Source: a virus. From it: 61,035 bases of DNA. A program made the position numbers and the translations under genes. Each line of letters opens with the position of its first letter. Positions within the stretch are counted from its first letter, which is position 1. Location: positions 1 to 61,035 of IMG/VR virus record IMGVR_UViG_3300017729_000002; one strand, 5' to 3'. This document shows positions 35,179-45,568 of the stretch, one piece after another. The notes below the pieces were generated by a model, which had not been told where the DNA came from, did no database searches, and worked only from the letters and a program-made list of their open reading frames with translations.

Positions 35179-36081
35179 TCAAGGTTGTTGTGACTCGTAG
35201 TTATAAAAGTTAAAGGAACCAGAGGGTGGTAAGCCAGTAGCAGTCCATGTGGTTTGTGTTCGTTCGCCTGCAAAAAAATCGGCATCCCTGCCCTGCCAGT
35301 AGGCTGCAACAAATGGAAACCCGTCTATGGACACGGTGGTTACGTTATCAGGTTGCGCTTGTCTTTCGCGCCTGTTGCCGTAGAACGGTCCGAACTCAGC
35401 CCACCAGTTCGGATAAGGAAATAATCCACCGTCACTTTCCCAATCTCCGTCTTCTGCGAAGTTGCCATATGCAACCCCATTAGCATCAACACCTTCAACA
35501 CCACTATGCATCTGGAGGGCTCCGATGGGGAATCCGTAACCAATATGGTTTGCTTCGTCGTCAACGTCCCCATCATACATCTTAACAAACGGTCCAAAAT
35601 TTACTGAAGCGAATACATCACCTGGATATGTAAATGAGTGTATTTCTCTTGAGGATTCAGCTGGGCCACAAGCTGCTCTCTGTCGAGGCTCAACCTCCTC
35701 CTCTGAATACCTCAAATATTGGAAGTAATCGTCGCCACGTTCTTCAGAGTGAATGGTAGATAACTTAAAGGGCTCCACACCCCATCCTTCTTCCCCATCA
35801 GGATACGCGACATCCGTAAAGATGAGCTCATAAGTTGTTTCTTCCGCTTCGCTTCCATCAGGATACACGGCCTCTGCGGGAATTAAAACAACTTGGAGTT
35901 TAAGTATGTCTTCTGTAATTTCAACGGAAGCCAAGTTAAAAACCAAAGCAGAGGCTTGCTCTAGCGTCATGGGTTCAACATATGCGTAATTAGAGACATC
36001 CATATTCTCAATGCAGAAGGGTAAATTCTGCTGTAAGAATGATTCGGTCGGGTCAGTTATTTCTGGGACAGCGTCATCCAT
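35179..36081 (-). CDS. Structural protein, tail region
   Basis: 300 residues, acidic, beta-rich, with many aromatic and Gly residues and no known motif (for example YPNWWAEFGPFYGNRRERQ near residue 220). It ends 3 nt before the start region of the neighbouring tail gene and shares its style. Likely a tail or fibre component; not recognised. Confidence 0.5.
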   Translation of the reverse strand: MDDAVPEITDPTESFLQQNLPFCIENMDVSNYAYVEPMTLEQASALVFNLASVEITEDILKLQVVLIPAEAVYPDGSEAEETTYELIFTDVAYPDGEEGWGVEPFKLSTIHSEERGDDYFQYLRYSEEEVEPRQRAACGPAESSREIHSFTYPGDVFASVNFGPFVKMYDGDVDDEANHIGYGFPIGALQMHSGVEGVDANGVAYGNFAEDGDWESDGGLFPYPNWWAEFGPFYGNRRERQAQPDNVTTVSIDGFPFVAAYWQGRDADFFAGERTQTTWTATGLPPSGSFNFYNYESQQP

Positions 36082-36084
36082 ATC

Positions 36085-36699
36085 TTAAAGGGGGATAAAG
36101 GCTGGCAATGCAACACCCCTGAAGCAGGAATCATTAATGACCATGTTGCTCCTTACCAACTGCGTGACTATGTATCGGTCTGCGGGTGTCGGATCGTCTG
36201 GTAAGTCTGGGTTGTTCCGTATTAGAGCAATTGGGGTCTTAGAGTGGGTGAGGTCTTTTATATTATTTGGGTCAGCAAAAGCATCTTCAGGCAGATACCT
36301 TTTCCATACCTCCGTCTCCCCATCGTCTCTTGATGCCACTTCAAATGTTACATTTTTATCCTCAATCCCATACTGAAAATATATCACTGACTCTCCTGTA
36401 ATGTCTATTCCCAGAGCGGCTAACTCAATATTTACATATTTTCCTTTTGTCACTCCTTCGTTCGTGACTCCATCCTCGGTGACAAGGGAGAGATGTGAAG
36501 GGTCATAAATCAATGTCCCTGTAGTTGATAGCACCCACTTCGGTCTTCCTGTCTCAGGAAAATCTGGGTCATTGATAATGGTTATTTTCCATGGGTGTAC
36601 ATCACCACTACCACCACTAAACCTTGATGGTGGGAAGTCAACTAGTGGGTCCGTTTGGTAGTAATTCGTGGGTCCTCCGCTGTAATCAGGATAGGGCAT
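36085..36699 (-). CDS. Structural protein, tail region
   Basis: 204 residues, beta-rich, Pro- and Asp-rich, no membrane segment. The opening PYPDYSGGPTNYYQTDP suggests an extended N-terminus that may dock on another virion protein. It lies 3 nt from the downstream gene and 4 nt from the 1,272-residue repeat protein upstream. Function unknown. Confidence 0.5.
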   Translation of the reverse strand: MPYPDYSGGPTNYYQTDPLVDFPPSRFSGGSGDVHPWKITIINDPDFPETGRPKWVLSTTGTLIYDPSHLSLVTEDGVTNEGVTKGKYVNIELAALGIDITGESVIYFQYGIEDKNVTFEVASRDDGETEVWKRYLPEDAFADPNNIKDLTHSKTPIALIRNNPDLPDDPTPADRYIVTQLVRSNMVINDSCFRGVALPAFIPL

Positions 36700-36703
36700 T
36701 GTA

Positions 36704-39700
36704 TTAAACTGGTGGGTAACACGTTATTGTTTTCTGGAGGAAACCTCCTTGGAAGGGGGACACCTCGTCTGAGATTACAACATTAACCCAATTAGTTTGC
36801 TCGGTGGCTGGTATTGTCTCATTCCACACTAGGTATTCCCACTGGTCACTTGTAGTACCAGTAGTACCTGAAAACGTCTGTGCGGTGTGTAAACATGGTG
36901 GGATACTTACCCTAAACAAAGGGCACGAAAAGAAAACAGGGGTCGTCTTCAGGAAGGGTCCTACCGATGATTGTCCTGTTGGGGCTTCTTTAGACCATGT
37001 CTCAGTCACGCTAGCGCGGCAGGGCCCACTATATTCTTCCTGTATGTATGTCGGGAAATATGAGAAAACGTCGGTGCCATCTCTCTGGGACCATTTTTGG
37101 GGCGTTAGTCCCCCTAGCACGGCTGGCCATTTTTTGTTGACGGTGCTCTCATACGTAACTGCGGGCTCTGGAGTAAATACCGTCCTGTCAATTCTGTATA
37201 TGACATCGGTCGCATTATTATACACCGCTGTATTTCTTACTTCCTCAGTAGGCGCTGGAGTTGAGTTGGGGGTCTTATCATATTTAGTGAATGTTTCACG
37301 AGTGAAATATGGGTTAGTCTCCTTAGATGACGTGAACTCTGCGGTGTCTGGAACAGGGGTTTCTTCGTCAATTTGGAACACCTGAATCGAAGCTCCCGTA
37401 ACCTCACCCCTATAAACTGCTCTGATGCGGTTTATCTTATTTGGATCTTCAGCGACACCTGTCTGATTAAAGTAAGTTTTAACTTCCAGATGTCCCCAAT
37501 CAACGGATGATATAACGGTGTAGGTATAAGTCTCGTTAGGGTCTATCTCTGTAACTTCATCAACTTGGTATACTTCGGTGGTGCCATCATTATACACCAA
37601 CCTAGAATTACCCGTGCTGGTTAATGCTCCGCTAGTGGCAAACTTAGACGTAGTGGTAATCGTGGCATATATAGTAGACTCTTTGGTCTCCCCATTCTCC
37701 GCTGCTTTGAATACAAGATCTTCTACATCGACTTGGTAAATGATTGTCCCACCACCCCGATACACTACCCTTGATCTACCAATGTTTCCAGTGACGCTAG
37801 AGCTCTGGCTATATGTACTAGTTGTCGTCAGCGTGCCATATAAACGGGCTTCTTTAGTCTGACCAGCATCTTTATTAGAGGCTACTGTTGTAGTCTCATT
37901 GTCAACTTGGTAGATAACAATCCCACCTCCGCGGTAAGCCACACGTGAACTTCCTGTAGCGGATGAGATATTGCCAGAGGTTGCATATGTGCTTGTTGTA
38001 GTGATGTCGGCGAATATAGTCTGCTGTTTAGTCTGTCCAGCGTCTGTGTTAGTGGGTAACTGAGCGACCTCATTATCAATCTGGTAAAGGATAACACCAC
38101 CACCTCGGTAAACTACTCGAGAGCTACCCGTGTCACCAGTGACATCACCAGACTGGGCATATGTGCTAGTTGTGGTGATCTTGGCAGCAGCTGTTTTTTG
38201 TATTGTCTCACCAGCGTCAGTATTAGTAGTGATCGTTGTCGTCTCTTCATCTACTTGGTAGATCACAACACCACCACCGCGGTAAGCTACACGTGAGCTA
38301 CCAGTGTCTGTGTTGATCGTAGGAGAAAGTCTGAACTCACTTGCAGTAGATATATCGGCGAAGACAGTCTGCTGTTTGGTCTCACCAGCGTCTGTGTCGG
38401 CAGGTAACTCAGCGACCTCGTTATCTATTTGATAAATAGTTACTCCGCCGCCGCGGTAAACGACCCGAGAGCTACCAGTGTCCCCTGTGACATCACCATT
38501 CTGGGAGAAAATACTGCTAGTGGTGATAATTGCCGACGCGGTCTTCTGTATAGTTTGACCCGCGTCCGCATCTTCTTTGGCTACTACAGACTCCTCACTG
38601 ACTTCATATACCTGCGTCGTACCATCATCATAGATAACCCGACTAGATCCTGTTTCAGTGAGAACGTCTCCACTGGTGCGATAAAACTTATTCGTAGTTA
38701 TGGACGCGTAGATCTGCTCATTCTTCTCCTGACCTGCGGAGCCTTCTTTAATGGTGAAGGTGTCTTCGTCGCGTTGATAAATTTGTAAGGTGCCATCATC
38801 AAACACAATACGACTACGGGTGTTGTTCTGCCCTACAATGGGCTCGGTTCCCGCGGATGTGTTGGTCGTTATCTTACCATATGGTCTGGTCTCAACTTGT
38901 GATTCGTATTCAAATCCAGTGAGCTCGGCGCTACGCTGCTTCCTCTGCCACCCACGCTCATCAAATGATACTGTGTAATTACCCTCTCCGTCCTTGTCAT
39001 CCTCTAGGGTGGAGGTTTCGATAATCTTATACCCGATGTTATACTGGTGTTCCTCTTGAAAGGCCCAGCCTTTCTTAGCATAAATGTCCAAGACTACACT
39101 GAAATAGCTGTCTATCTCAGGTGGGGTCTCCTGAGATATACGTCGTGTAGCATATTCATATTGACCATACTTAGAATCTGGAGTTCCTACTGCTGGTCTT
39201 GGGAACGCACCTACCTGACTACGAGGTACGATCCATGTTCGTGTTACCGTAAGCCCTCCTTCTTGTAGGCTTAGGTTACCATCCTGAGCCGCTGGGTCGG
39301 GAGTCTTAGCGTAGACATGCTCCTCAGATACATACAAAGATGAAAGGGTATCATCTTCGATAGGTCTCTGAGCTCTGTCCACAAGGAGGTATTCACCTGT
39401 GAACTTGCCACTAGGGTCTGATGGCATAGATGCACCGACCTCTGGGCTAGTGGGGTTATAGTCTTCCCGTAGTGTGACGTAACTGCGGCGTACCAATGAT
39501 ATACGTACACCTCCAATGTCTACAAATGATTCGGAGAAGTTATACTGGTCTTCGTTGAATCTATCTCGAGCGTAGTAATATTTATAGAAGTCTCCTATAT
39601 TATCATTCGGGACTGCTGCTACAAACTTGTGATCTGTAAATTCACCGTGGGCCTCCCCAAATTCTGGGAGTGGTGATGGCTCCAACTTTTCATTTTTACG

Positions 39701-40522
39701 GTCTACTAACTCATAGAAGACAAAGTCATTCTGGTTGGGCGTCAGGTAAAGGAAAACTCTTCGCTCGTTAGCCTCGCCGTTCTGAACATCTGAGACGTAG
39801 AACCACTCCTCAGAAACCTGCTCAACCCGTCTATGTGACCCTGTGTCTTCGTCCACATCCCAGAAACTAGACGAACTATCAAGGACTAATTCCCCAATGC
39901 TCTTGGTAGAGCCTTCTGGGACCTCGTCACGGTGGAGTAATATTGTAGTCGTGAATACGTGAGCACCTGTATTCTTATCATATGTAGTCGTCGTGATGGG
40001 CACACGCTTCAAGTAGATCCTGCGTTCAATAACGAACATTGAATCCATCTCGTCGGGGTTCCTCTTTGAGGATATGCCAACGGTCTCTCCGATACGTGAC
40101 TGCTCTCTGGATATTAAAGTATACTGGTCGGATTCCTCAAATGGATCCGCGTCCACAATAGGCATTGCGGAACCTAGGGCTGGAGAATCCTCATCATATT
40201 CAGACCTTAACGTAATGTATGACCGCTCTACCTGATCATACGTACCAGACTTATGGTTAACGGTAGTGTGTTCAAAGTTGTAATCGTCTTGGTGCTCTCG
40301 CTTAGCGGCGTAGTAATAGTAATACACCTGCCCTTCGTCGTCGGCTTGGACGGCTTGGGCGAAAAAATGATTGGGGTATTTCCTAAAATCTGGGTGTGGT
40401 TCACCATACTCAGGAACCGATTCCTGAACCCTTTGCTTGTCTACTTTTTCGTAGAATAAGAAATCCTCGTTACGTGGGCTAACGAAGATGGATACGCGCT
40501 GGCGTTGGCTACTCAGAGGCAT
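36704..40522 (-). CDS. Large repetitive tail protein (1,272 residues)
   Basis: Start ATG at 40522; a GTG two codons upstream is possible. The N-terminal module (about residues 10-135, FVSPRNEDFLFYEKVD... SYITLRSEYDEDSPALG) is duplicated at about 255-400 (LTPNQNDFVFYELVD... SYVTLREDYNPTSPEVG). From about residue 560 to 1010 come eight or nine copies of a unit of roughly 50 residues containing T-G-S-S-R-V-x-Y-R-G-G-G-x-x-I-Y-Q-x-D. The repeats predict a long beta structure, so a tail stem, nozzle or fibre is likely. It follows the lysis genes, so structural and lysis genes are interleaved. Confidence 0.65.
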   Translation of the reverse strand: MPLSSQRQRVSIFVSPRNEDFLFYEKVDKQRVQESVPEYGEPHPDFRKYPNHFFAQAVQADDEGQVYYYYYAAKREHQDDYNFEHTTVNHKSGTYDQVERSYITLRSEYDEDSPALGSAMPIVDADPFEESDQYTLISREQSRIGETVGISSKRNPDEMDSMFVIERRIYLKRVPITTTTYDKNTGAHVFTTTILLHRDEVPEGSTKSIGELVLDSSSSFWDVDEDTGSHRRVEQVSEEWFYVSDVQNGEANERRVFLYLTPNQNDFVFYELVDRKNEKLEPSPLPEFGEAHGEFTDHKFVAAVPNDNIGDFYKYYYARDRFNEDQYNFSESFVDIGGVRISLVRRSYVTLREDYNPTSPEVGASMPSDPSGKFTGEYLLVDRAQRPIEDDTLSSLYVSEEHVYAKTPDPAAQDGNLSLQEGGLTVTRTWIVPRSQVGAFPRPAVGTPDSKYGQYEYATRRISQETPPEIDSYFSVVLDIYAKKGWAFQEEHQYNIGYKIIETSTLEDDKDGEGNYTVSFDERGWQRKQRSAELTGFEYESQVETRPYGKITTNTSAGTEPIVGQNNTRSRIVFDDGTLQIYQRDEDTFTIKEGSAGQEKNEQIYASITTNKFYRTSGDVLTETGSSRVIYDDGTTQVYEVSEESVVAKEDADAGQTIQKTASAIITTSSIFSQNGDVTGDTGSSRVVYRGGGVTIYQIDNEVAELPADTDAGETKQQTVFADISTASEFRLSPTINTDTGSSRVAYRGGGVVIYQVDEETTTITTNTDAGETIQKTAAAKITTTSTYAQSGDVTGDTGSSRVVYRGGGVILYQIDNEVAQLPTNTDAGQTKQQTIFADITTTSTYATSGNISSATGSSRVAYRGGGIVIYQVDNETTTVASNKDAGQTKEARLYGTLTTTSTYSQSSSVTGNIGRSRVVYRGGGTIIYQVDVEDLVFKAAENGETKESTIYATITTTSKFATSGALTSTGNSRLVYNDGTTEVYQVDEVTEIDPNETYTYTVISSVDWGHLEVKTYFNQTGVAEDPNKINRIRAVYRGEVTGASIQVFQIDEETPVPDTAEFTSSKETNPYFTRETFTKYDKTPNSTPAPTEEVRNTAVYNNATDVIYRIDRTVFTPEPAVTYESTVNKKWPAVLGGLTPQKWSQRDGTDVFSYFPTYIQEEYSGPCRASVTETWSKEAPTGQSSVGPFLKTTPVFFSCPLFRVSIPPCLHTAQTFSGTTGTTSDQWEYLVWNETIPATEQTNWVNVVISDEVSPFQGGFLQKTITCYPPV

Positions 40523-40565
40523 AGCCACATATTACCTGATAATCCAAGAAAACCAATACAAAATT

Positions 40566-40856
40566 CTATGGCTTAGCCTTTAACTCGGCTGCCAGTTTGT
40601 CAAGGGACTGGCTTAATTTACTATAAGATTCTCTGTGTTCTTGTCGGTCCGCCGTGCGAGCAGCCCTGTCTTCACTCCTAGCCTGTCTGTCTTCTTCACG
40701 TAGGAGGCGATCCTCAGACATCATATCCTTAAGGAAGACACGATGCACTTCATCACGTTCGTTTATCGTTTTTAAAAATAACTTACTGATAAAGTATAAT
40801 CCACCCACTGCTACACCTAGTGGCCCGCCTTCTAATATTATAGTTGAGAAATCCAT
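40566..40856 (-). CDS. Membrane-anchored coiled-coil protein (spanin- or holin-like)
   Basis: 96 residues. One predicted TM helix at about residues 8-26 (GGPLGVAVGGLYFISKLFL), then a strongly charged coiled coil rich in R, E and D (SEDRLLREEDRQARSEDRAA). This is the layout of an inner-membrane spanin or an accessory lysis protein. It starts 1 nt after the amidase stop. The role is inferred from topology and position. Confidence 0.55.
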   Translation of the reverse strand: MDFSTIILEGGPLGVAVGGLYFISKLFLKTINERDEVHRVFLKDMMSEDRLLREEDRQARSEDRAARTADRQEHRESYSKLSQSLDKLAAELKAKP

Positions 40857-40857
40857 G

Positions 40858-41484
40858 TTACGATAAATTCATGTGCTTTTCGAGTCTAGCAACCCTCTCC
40901 TCTAAAGTCAACGACGGCTTTGTTTGCGGGGCGAAACCAAGGTATTTACACACCCCATTGGCCACTGCACGGGCCATCTTCTCCCTGTTCATCGCATCAC
41001 CTATAAACTTCTCTCCCAGTGGGTTATGTATGAACTCACCTTCCATAAGAACAGCGGGACAGTTGGCTAATCTAATCACAGCAAAATTTGCTTCTTTGTC
41101 CAGATCTCCGTCTGACCAGTCGTTGCGAGCATGTTGTGAGGGGAACTCGGCTGCGTGTGCATCACCAATACAAGTCGCGAGCTTGTCTGAGTTGTTGTCA
41201 CGCCGTGTTGTGAACACTTCCCACCCATTAGCAACCTCACTGTCAGCACTGTTAAAATGGTATGAAATAAATAGAGTACATTTTTGTGTGTTACATACGT
41301 CGGCTCTTTCGCTTAAGGTCAAGTAGGAGTCGTTCGTGCGGGTCATTACAACCTCTACTATTGGTTCAAGCATGAGCTTGATGCGTTCACACACGTCTAG
41401 GGCCATCTCCGATTCTTTTAAACCAGAGGGCCCTAAAGCTCCTACGTCATGGCCGCCGTGCCCAGCGTCGATACAGACTTTCAC
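40858..41484 (-). CDS. N-acetylmuramoyl-L-alanine amidase (endolysin)
   Basis: 208 residues from a GTG start that overlaps the stop of the lipoprotein gene (GTGA). It is an Amidase_3 (AmiC-type) zinc enzyme: H9 in IDAGHGG, E in LKESEMALD, H in FISYHFNSAD, and E in LMEGEFIHN. It cleaves the amide bond between muramic acid and the peptide stem. No signal peptide, so export depends on the holin-like protein nearby. The C-terminus has a short helical tail. Confidence 0.88.
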   Translation of the reverse strand: MKVCIDAGHGGHDVGALGPSGLKESEMALDVCERIKLMLEPIVEVVMTRTNDSYLTLSERADVCNTQKCTLFISYHFNSADSEVANGWEVFTTRRDNNSDKLATCIGDAHAAEFPSQHARNDWSDGDLDKEANFAVIRLANCPAVLMEGEFIHNPLGEKFIGDAMNREKMARAVANGVCKYLGFAPQTKPSLTLEERVARLEKHMNLS

Positions 41485-41648
41485 TTGCCTGAGTCGTCGA
41501 TAATAATGGTTGGCTTAACGTCAATCACGAGCCCTCCTTTGGGAGAGTATGATGCGTTCACCCCATTTGCTTCAACACCCCAAGATACGGGGAGATCTGC
41601 ACATGATGCGAGTGCCATGAAAGGAATAAGTAGAAGTAGGTTCTTCAT
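41481..41648 (-). CDS. Small lipoprotein in the lysis cassette
   Basis: 55 residues. A hydrophobic signal (KNLLLLIPFMALASC) ends in the lipobox LASC, with the lipid-bearing Cys at 16. The mature part is about 40 residues, polar with several Pro. Its ATG lies in the stop of the holin-like gene and its own stop is in the GTG of the amidase. An outer-membrane spanin is likely and would imply a diderm host; the function is inferred. Confidence 0.65.
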   Translation of the reverse strand: MKNLLLLIPFMALASCADLPVSWGVEANGVNASYSPKGGLVIDVKPTIIIDDSGK

Positions 41649-41812
41649 TTGCTTTCAGGTTTAAAAATCCAGATAGCTGAGATTAGAGCAAGACCTGCTC
41701 CAACAATTGCGTCTGCTTGCTCTGTAGACAGGGCGAGACCTGCTAAAGCAGCGACGGTGATAAGTCCGCGCCAAGTGGACTCTTCTTTCAGGCGGTTTAG
41801 TATGTTCTTCAT
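41645..41812 (-). CDS. Holin-like small membrane protein
   Basis: 55 residues from the ATG at 41812. A charged N-terminus (KNILNRLKEESTWRGL) is followed by hydrophobic segments at about 16-29 and 34-49. The pattern STWRGLITVAALAGLALSTEQADAIVGAG resembles a widespread phage holin family. Translation starts within the stop of the mini-gene upstream (ATGA). It would form membrane holes that release the amidase. Confidence 0.65.
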   Translation of the reverse strand: MKNILNRLKEESTWRGLITVAALAGLALSTEQADAIVGAGLALISAIWIFKPESK

Positions 41813-41895
41813 AATTTTAATGCTATTATATACAAGACAGTATAGATAATGATCGTGGCTCCGCAGAGCCAGATCATATCCGCTTGACTGTCCAT
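41809..41895 (-). CDS. 28-residue membrane mini-protein
   Basis: MDSQADMIWLCGATIIIYTV... to residue 28, nearly all hydrophobic after residue 6: a single TM helix. The stop overlaps the holin ATG (ATGA) and the start is 9 nt after the preceding stop. Coupled mini-genes next to holins often encode antiholins or second holins. Small size keeps confidence moderate. Confidence 0.45.
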   Translation of the reverse strand: MDSQADMIWLCGATIIIYTVLYIIALKL

Positions 41896-41903
41896 GATTG
41901 TTT

Positions 41904-43075
<1,172 letters not shown>

Positions 43076-43136
43076 GGCCCATAGTTTAGGCTACAGGGTC
43101 GGGGGTTCAAGCTTTTTATACAACTCCCGAGGTGCA

Positions 43137-43838
43137 TTATATATCGGCAAATCTGCGCCCAACGCCCCCATTGTAGAGATAGTCGGCAGTCGCTTGAGCC
43201 TCAGCATCGTTAGTCGGAGCCGCTTCCCAATGCCCCAGCATGGCAAATTTGCAAGGATGATGATTGGTTCCCCAATTTCTACCTAATCGCAGGGGTCTGC
43301 TTCTTGTGCAGACCGAACAGCTGTAGTTAGAATTTGTTCCTTGTGATACACCATCAACATATGCTCTCAATGTAGTGCCGTCATAACTCACAAGGTAATG
43401 CTTCCACCCATCAGCGACGTATTGCTTGGTAATTAATCTTCCTGCTTCGTTGTGTATACTAACAGCCTGATCTGTATTGCTTGTAGATCTGCCGATCATC
43501 ATCATGGTGCCATTTACTGCGGTGTTTCGCCAACAAAACCACGGCGTGTATCTAGGGGCTTCAATAACAAACTTTACCCATGCACTAATTGTAACAGGCG
43601 CAGTCCCTGTGATCGTTTTGCTAAGGGAAGTTGTTGCGCTAGTAACGGTGCAACCACCTCCGTCTGGGGCTGTGTTTGATTCTATAACAGTTGTCCCCCC
43701 CACATCAACCATGTTTCTCAAGGAGTCAATGCTATTGGTGTGTGCTGAATCATCCAGATCCCAGTAATTAGTAGGAACCCCTAAAGGAAAACCACCGCCT
43801 CTTTTGCTAGTTAATGATATTGGGAACTTCAAACTCAT
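43137..43838 (-). CDS. LamG/lectin-like fibre protein
   Basis: 233 residues from ATG 43838, whose ATGA overlaps the stop of the preceding gene. The N-terminus MSLKFPISLTSKRGGG matches that of the next gene upstream and is probably a docking peptide. Residues 90-210 (TISAWVKF..., WKHYLVSYDGTTLRAYVDGVSQG, RPLRLGRNW) form a concanavalin/LamG-like jelly roll that binds carbohydrate. Likely a receptor-binding or decoration protein. Confidence 0.72.
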   Translation of the reverse strand: MSLKFPISLTSKRGGGFPLGVPTNYWDLDDSAHTNSIDSLRNMVDVGGTTVIESNTAPDGGGCTVTSATTSLSKTITGTAPVTISAWVKFVIEAPRYTPWFCWRNTAVNGTMMMIGRSTSNTDQAVSIHNEAGRLITKQYVADGWKHYLVSYDGTTLRAYVDGVSQGTNSNYSCSVCTRSRPLRLGRNWGTNHHPCKFAMLGHWEAAPTNDAEAQATADYLYNGGVGRRFADI

Positions 43839-45067
43839 AGCATTGGATCTGGGTATGATGTCCACTCAGCAATAGTAATACCAGCTGGTGCTTGCGATGT
43901 CTTCCATGTTGCATCATATTGAGACAGGTAATCAGCATGGACGTAAATTGTATCGGTCACTTTGTGGTAATTGAAAACCTGTCCACCAGTGAATATGCTT
44001 GCTGGGGAGTTGATGTAGTAATCCCTTACTGTGCTGTCTCCGTTGATTTTAGAAAAAGCTACGTTAGCTACACTGGTTAGAGATGTAGGCAGAAAAATGT
44101 CTCCTGCATATCGTGTGCTTTGAAACGCACTAACTCCAATAGTCTGTAAGCCCTCGCTAAAGTTGAGAGCTACATTTGTTTGTGACCCTTGGAAAAAAGC
44201 ATCATTGGAAATGCTTATAATATTGGATGGTATATTTATCTCAGTGCAATCATGTTGCCTGAATGCAGCACTCCCTATACTTGTTGCATTAGTCCCTATT
44301 TGGATTGAGCTTACTGGATTAACGTAACGAGCAAAATTATTAGGAATGTTTCCAGTTGTTAGCTTGAGAACACTACCACTCGCATCAAATGCGTAAGTCC
44401 TATCTGGCACAGGTTCAAAATCGGGAAGATCTACATACCTTCTATACACTCCACCGTTATACAACAAATCAGCGTCTTCTTGTGTCATCCAGCGTTTCCA
44501 GTAAATAATCTGTGCTACATCAACGGCTGAGTTTCCTATTCTGTATATCGGTCCATTGCCTTGGTTGGCGACAGGAGTATATTCTCTGAAATTGTCATTA
44601 AAAAAGGTTTGTCCTTCTCTTGTGTCTGCGTCCCATTGATAAAGAACAAGAACCCATTGCCCTGTCCCTGTATACTTGTTGATACCAGACATGTTGTAAT
44701 AACTTGTGTTGATTCGGTTTCCACCGTTGTTAAATGATACCCGACAAGAACCACTACCTCCTCCTTGCACAACATATGTGTTTACTGCATAAGCTGGTTT
44801 TCTAAGAACTAAACCAAGCGTTTGTTTTCCAGCCCCAGCATTAAAACTGCAACCAAGCGTACCAAAATAGCTGTTTTTGTTATTAGACCACTTATATGCT
44901 GTTGAAAAAGTTGGTGGTTGATTAGCGACAGTACTTCCTATTGTCCCAATGTTATTCCCAGCGAACTGACCGATAGTGCTTCCACCATCCCACCAATCGA
45001 CAAGACCGTCAGTTATACTGCCACCACCTTTTTTGCCAGCTAATGATATTGGAAATTTTAACGCCAT
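43835..45067 (-). CDS. LamG plus BspA-like leucine-rich repeat fibre protein
   Basis: 410 residues. It opens MALKFPISLAGKKGGG, shared with the following gene. Residues about 75-200 form a lectin-like jelly roll, and about 225-385 are LRR_5 (BspA-type) repeats (INIPSNIISISNDAFFQG, LNFSEGLQTIGVSAFQ, LPTSLTSVANVAFS). BspA repeats mediate surface or glycan binding. A receptor-binding protein is the natural reading. Its start overlaps the preceding stop (TAATG). Confidence 0.75.
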   Translation of the reverse strand: MALKFPISLAGKKGGGSITDGLVDWWDGGSTIGQFAGNNIGTIGSTVANQPPTFSTAYKWSNNKNSYFGTLGCSFNAGAGKQTLGLVLRKPAYAVNTYVVQGGGSGSCRVSFNNGGNRINTSYYNMSGINKYTGTGQWVLVLYQWDADTREGQTFFNDNFREYTPVANQGNGPIYRIGNSAVDVAQIIYWKRWMTQEDADLLYNGGVYRRYVDLPDFEPVPDRTYAFDASGSVLKLTTGNIPNNFARYVNPVSSIQIGTNATSIGSAAFRQHDCTEINIPSNIISISNDAFFQGSQTNVALNFSEGLQTIGVSAFQSTRYAGDIFLPTSLTSVANVAFSKINGDSTVRDYYINSPASIFTGGQVFNYHKVTDTIYVHADYLSQYDATWKTSQAPAGITIAEWTSYPDPML

Positions 45068-45564
45068 TAAACCTCGATAGCAAAGGCTTGCTCGAACAGT
45101 GAATCCAAAGTGGCATCATCTAAGCCTAAGCCCGTAGCCATTGATGTAAGCAAAGTGGAATCCCTGCGTAGTGTGTTACCGTGATAAAACACCTCTTGAG
45201 CTACGGCTTTCTCGACAGGATCAGCAATAGCTGTGATAGCAGCGTCCACAGCATCCATTAAAACGCTTTCCCCAAAAGGGGTCACTTTAGCAATAGCCCT
45301 AATACGCCATGCTGGGACTTCATACCATTCTTCTTCGGTTTCTACCTGTTCTACTTCAACCCACCCGTAACTTGTAGTGGTCAAGAGCCTAGACCAAATC
45401 TTGCCTTCAGCAGGTGTGTCGGTAGGGAAATCCTCGTCCTCAACGTATGCATAGCCCTCTGGTGTTGTGGGTGGGGGCGTGTCTCTCGATAGTGTGGTGG
45501 GTAATCCACCCACACTCTTATAGCTTATTCGTAAGGGGTTCGTCTGTGTAAGTATGTAGTTCAT
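45067..45564 (-). CDS. Tail-fibre-associated protein
   Basis: 165 residues. The N-terminus is beta-rich, the C-terminal half helical (AVDAAITAIADPVEKAVAQEVF), resembling small phage proteins encoded beside fibres. It lies in a chain of overlapping genes between the large fibre and the lectin proteins. Function unknown; an accessory fibre or chaperone role is possible. Confidence 0.5.
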   Translation of the reverse strand: MNYILTQTNPLRISYKSVGGLPTTLSRDTPPPTTPEGYAYVEDEDFPTDTPAEGKIWSRLLTTTSYGWVEVEQVETEEEWYEVPAWRIRAIAKVTPFGESVLMDAVDAAITAIADPVEKAVAQEVFYHGNTLRRDSTLLTSMATGLGLDDATLDSLFEQAFAIEV

Positions 45565-45568
45565 ATTA

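Noticed and set aside
43085-43115. T-arm-like GGGGGTTCAAGC, possible tRNA
   Set aside because: No cloverleaf or acceptor stem could be drawn around it on either strand.
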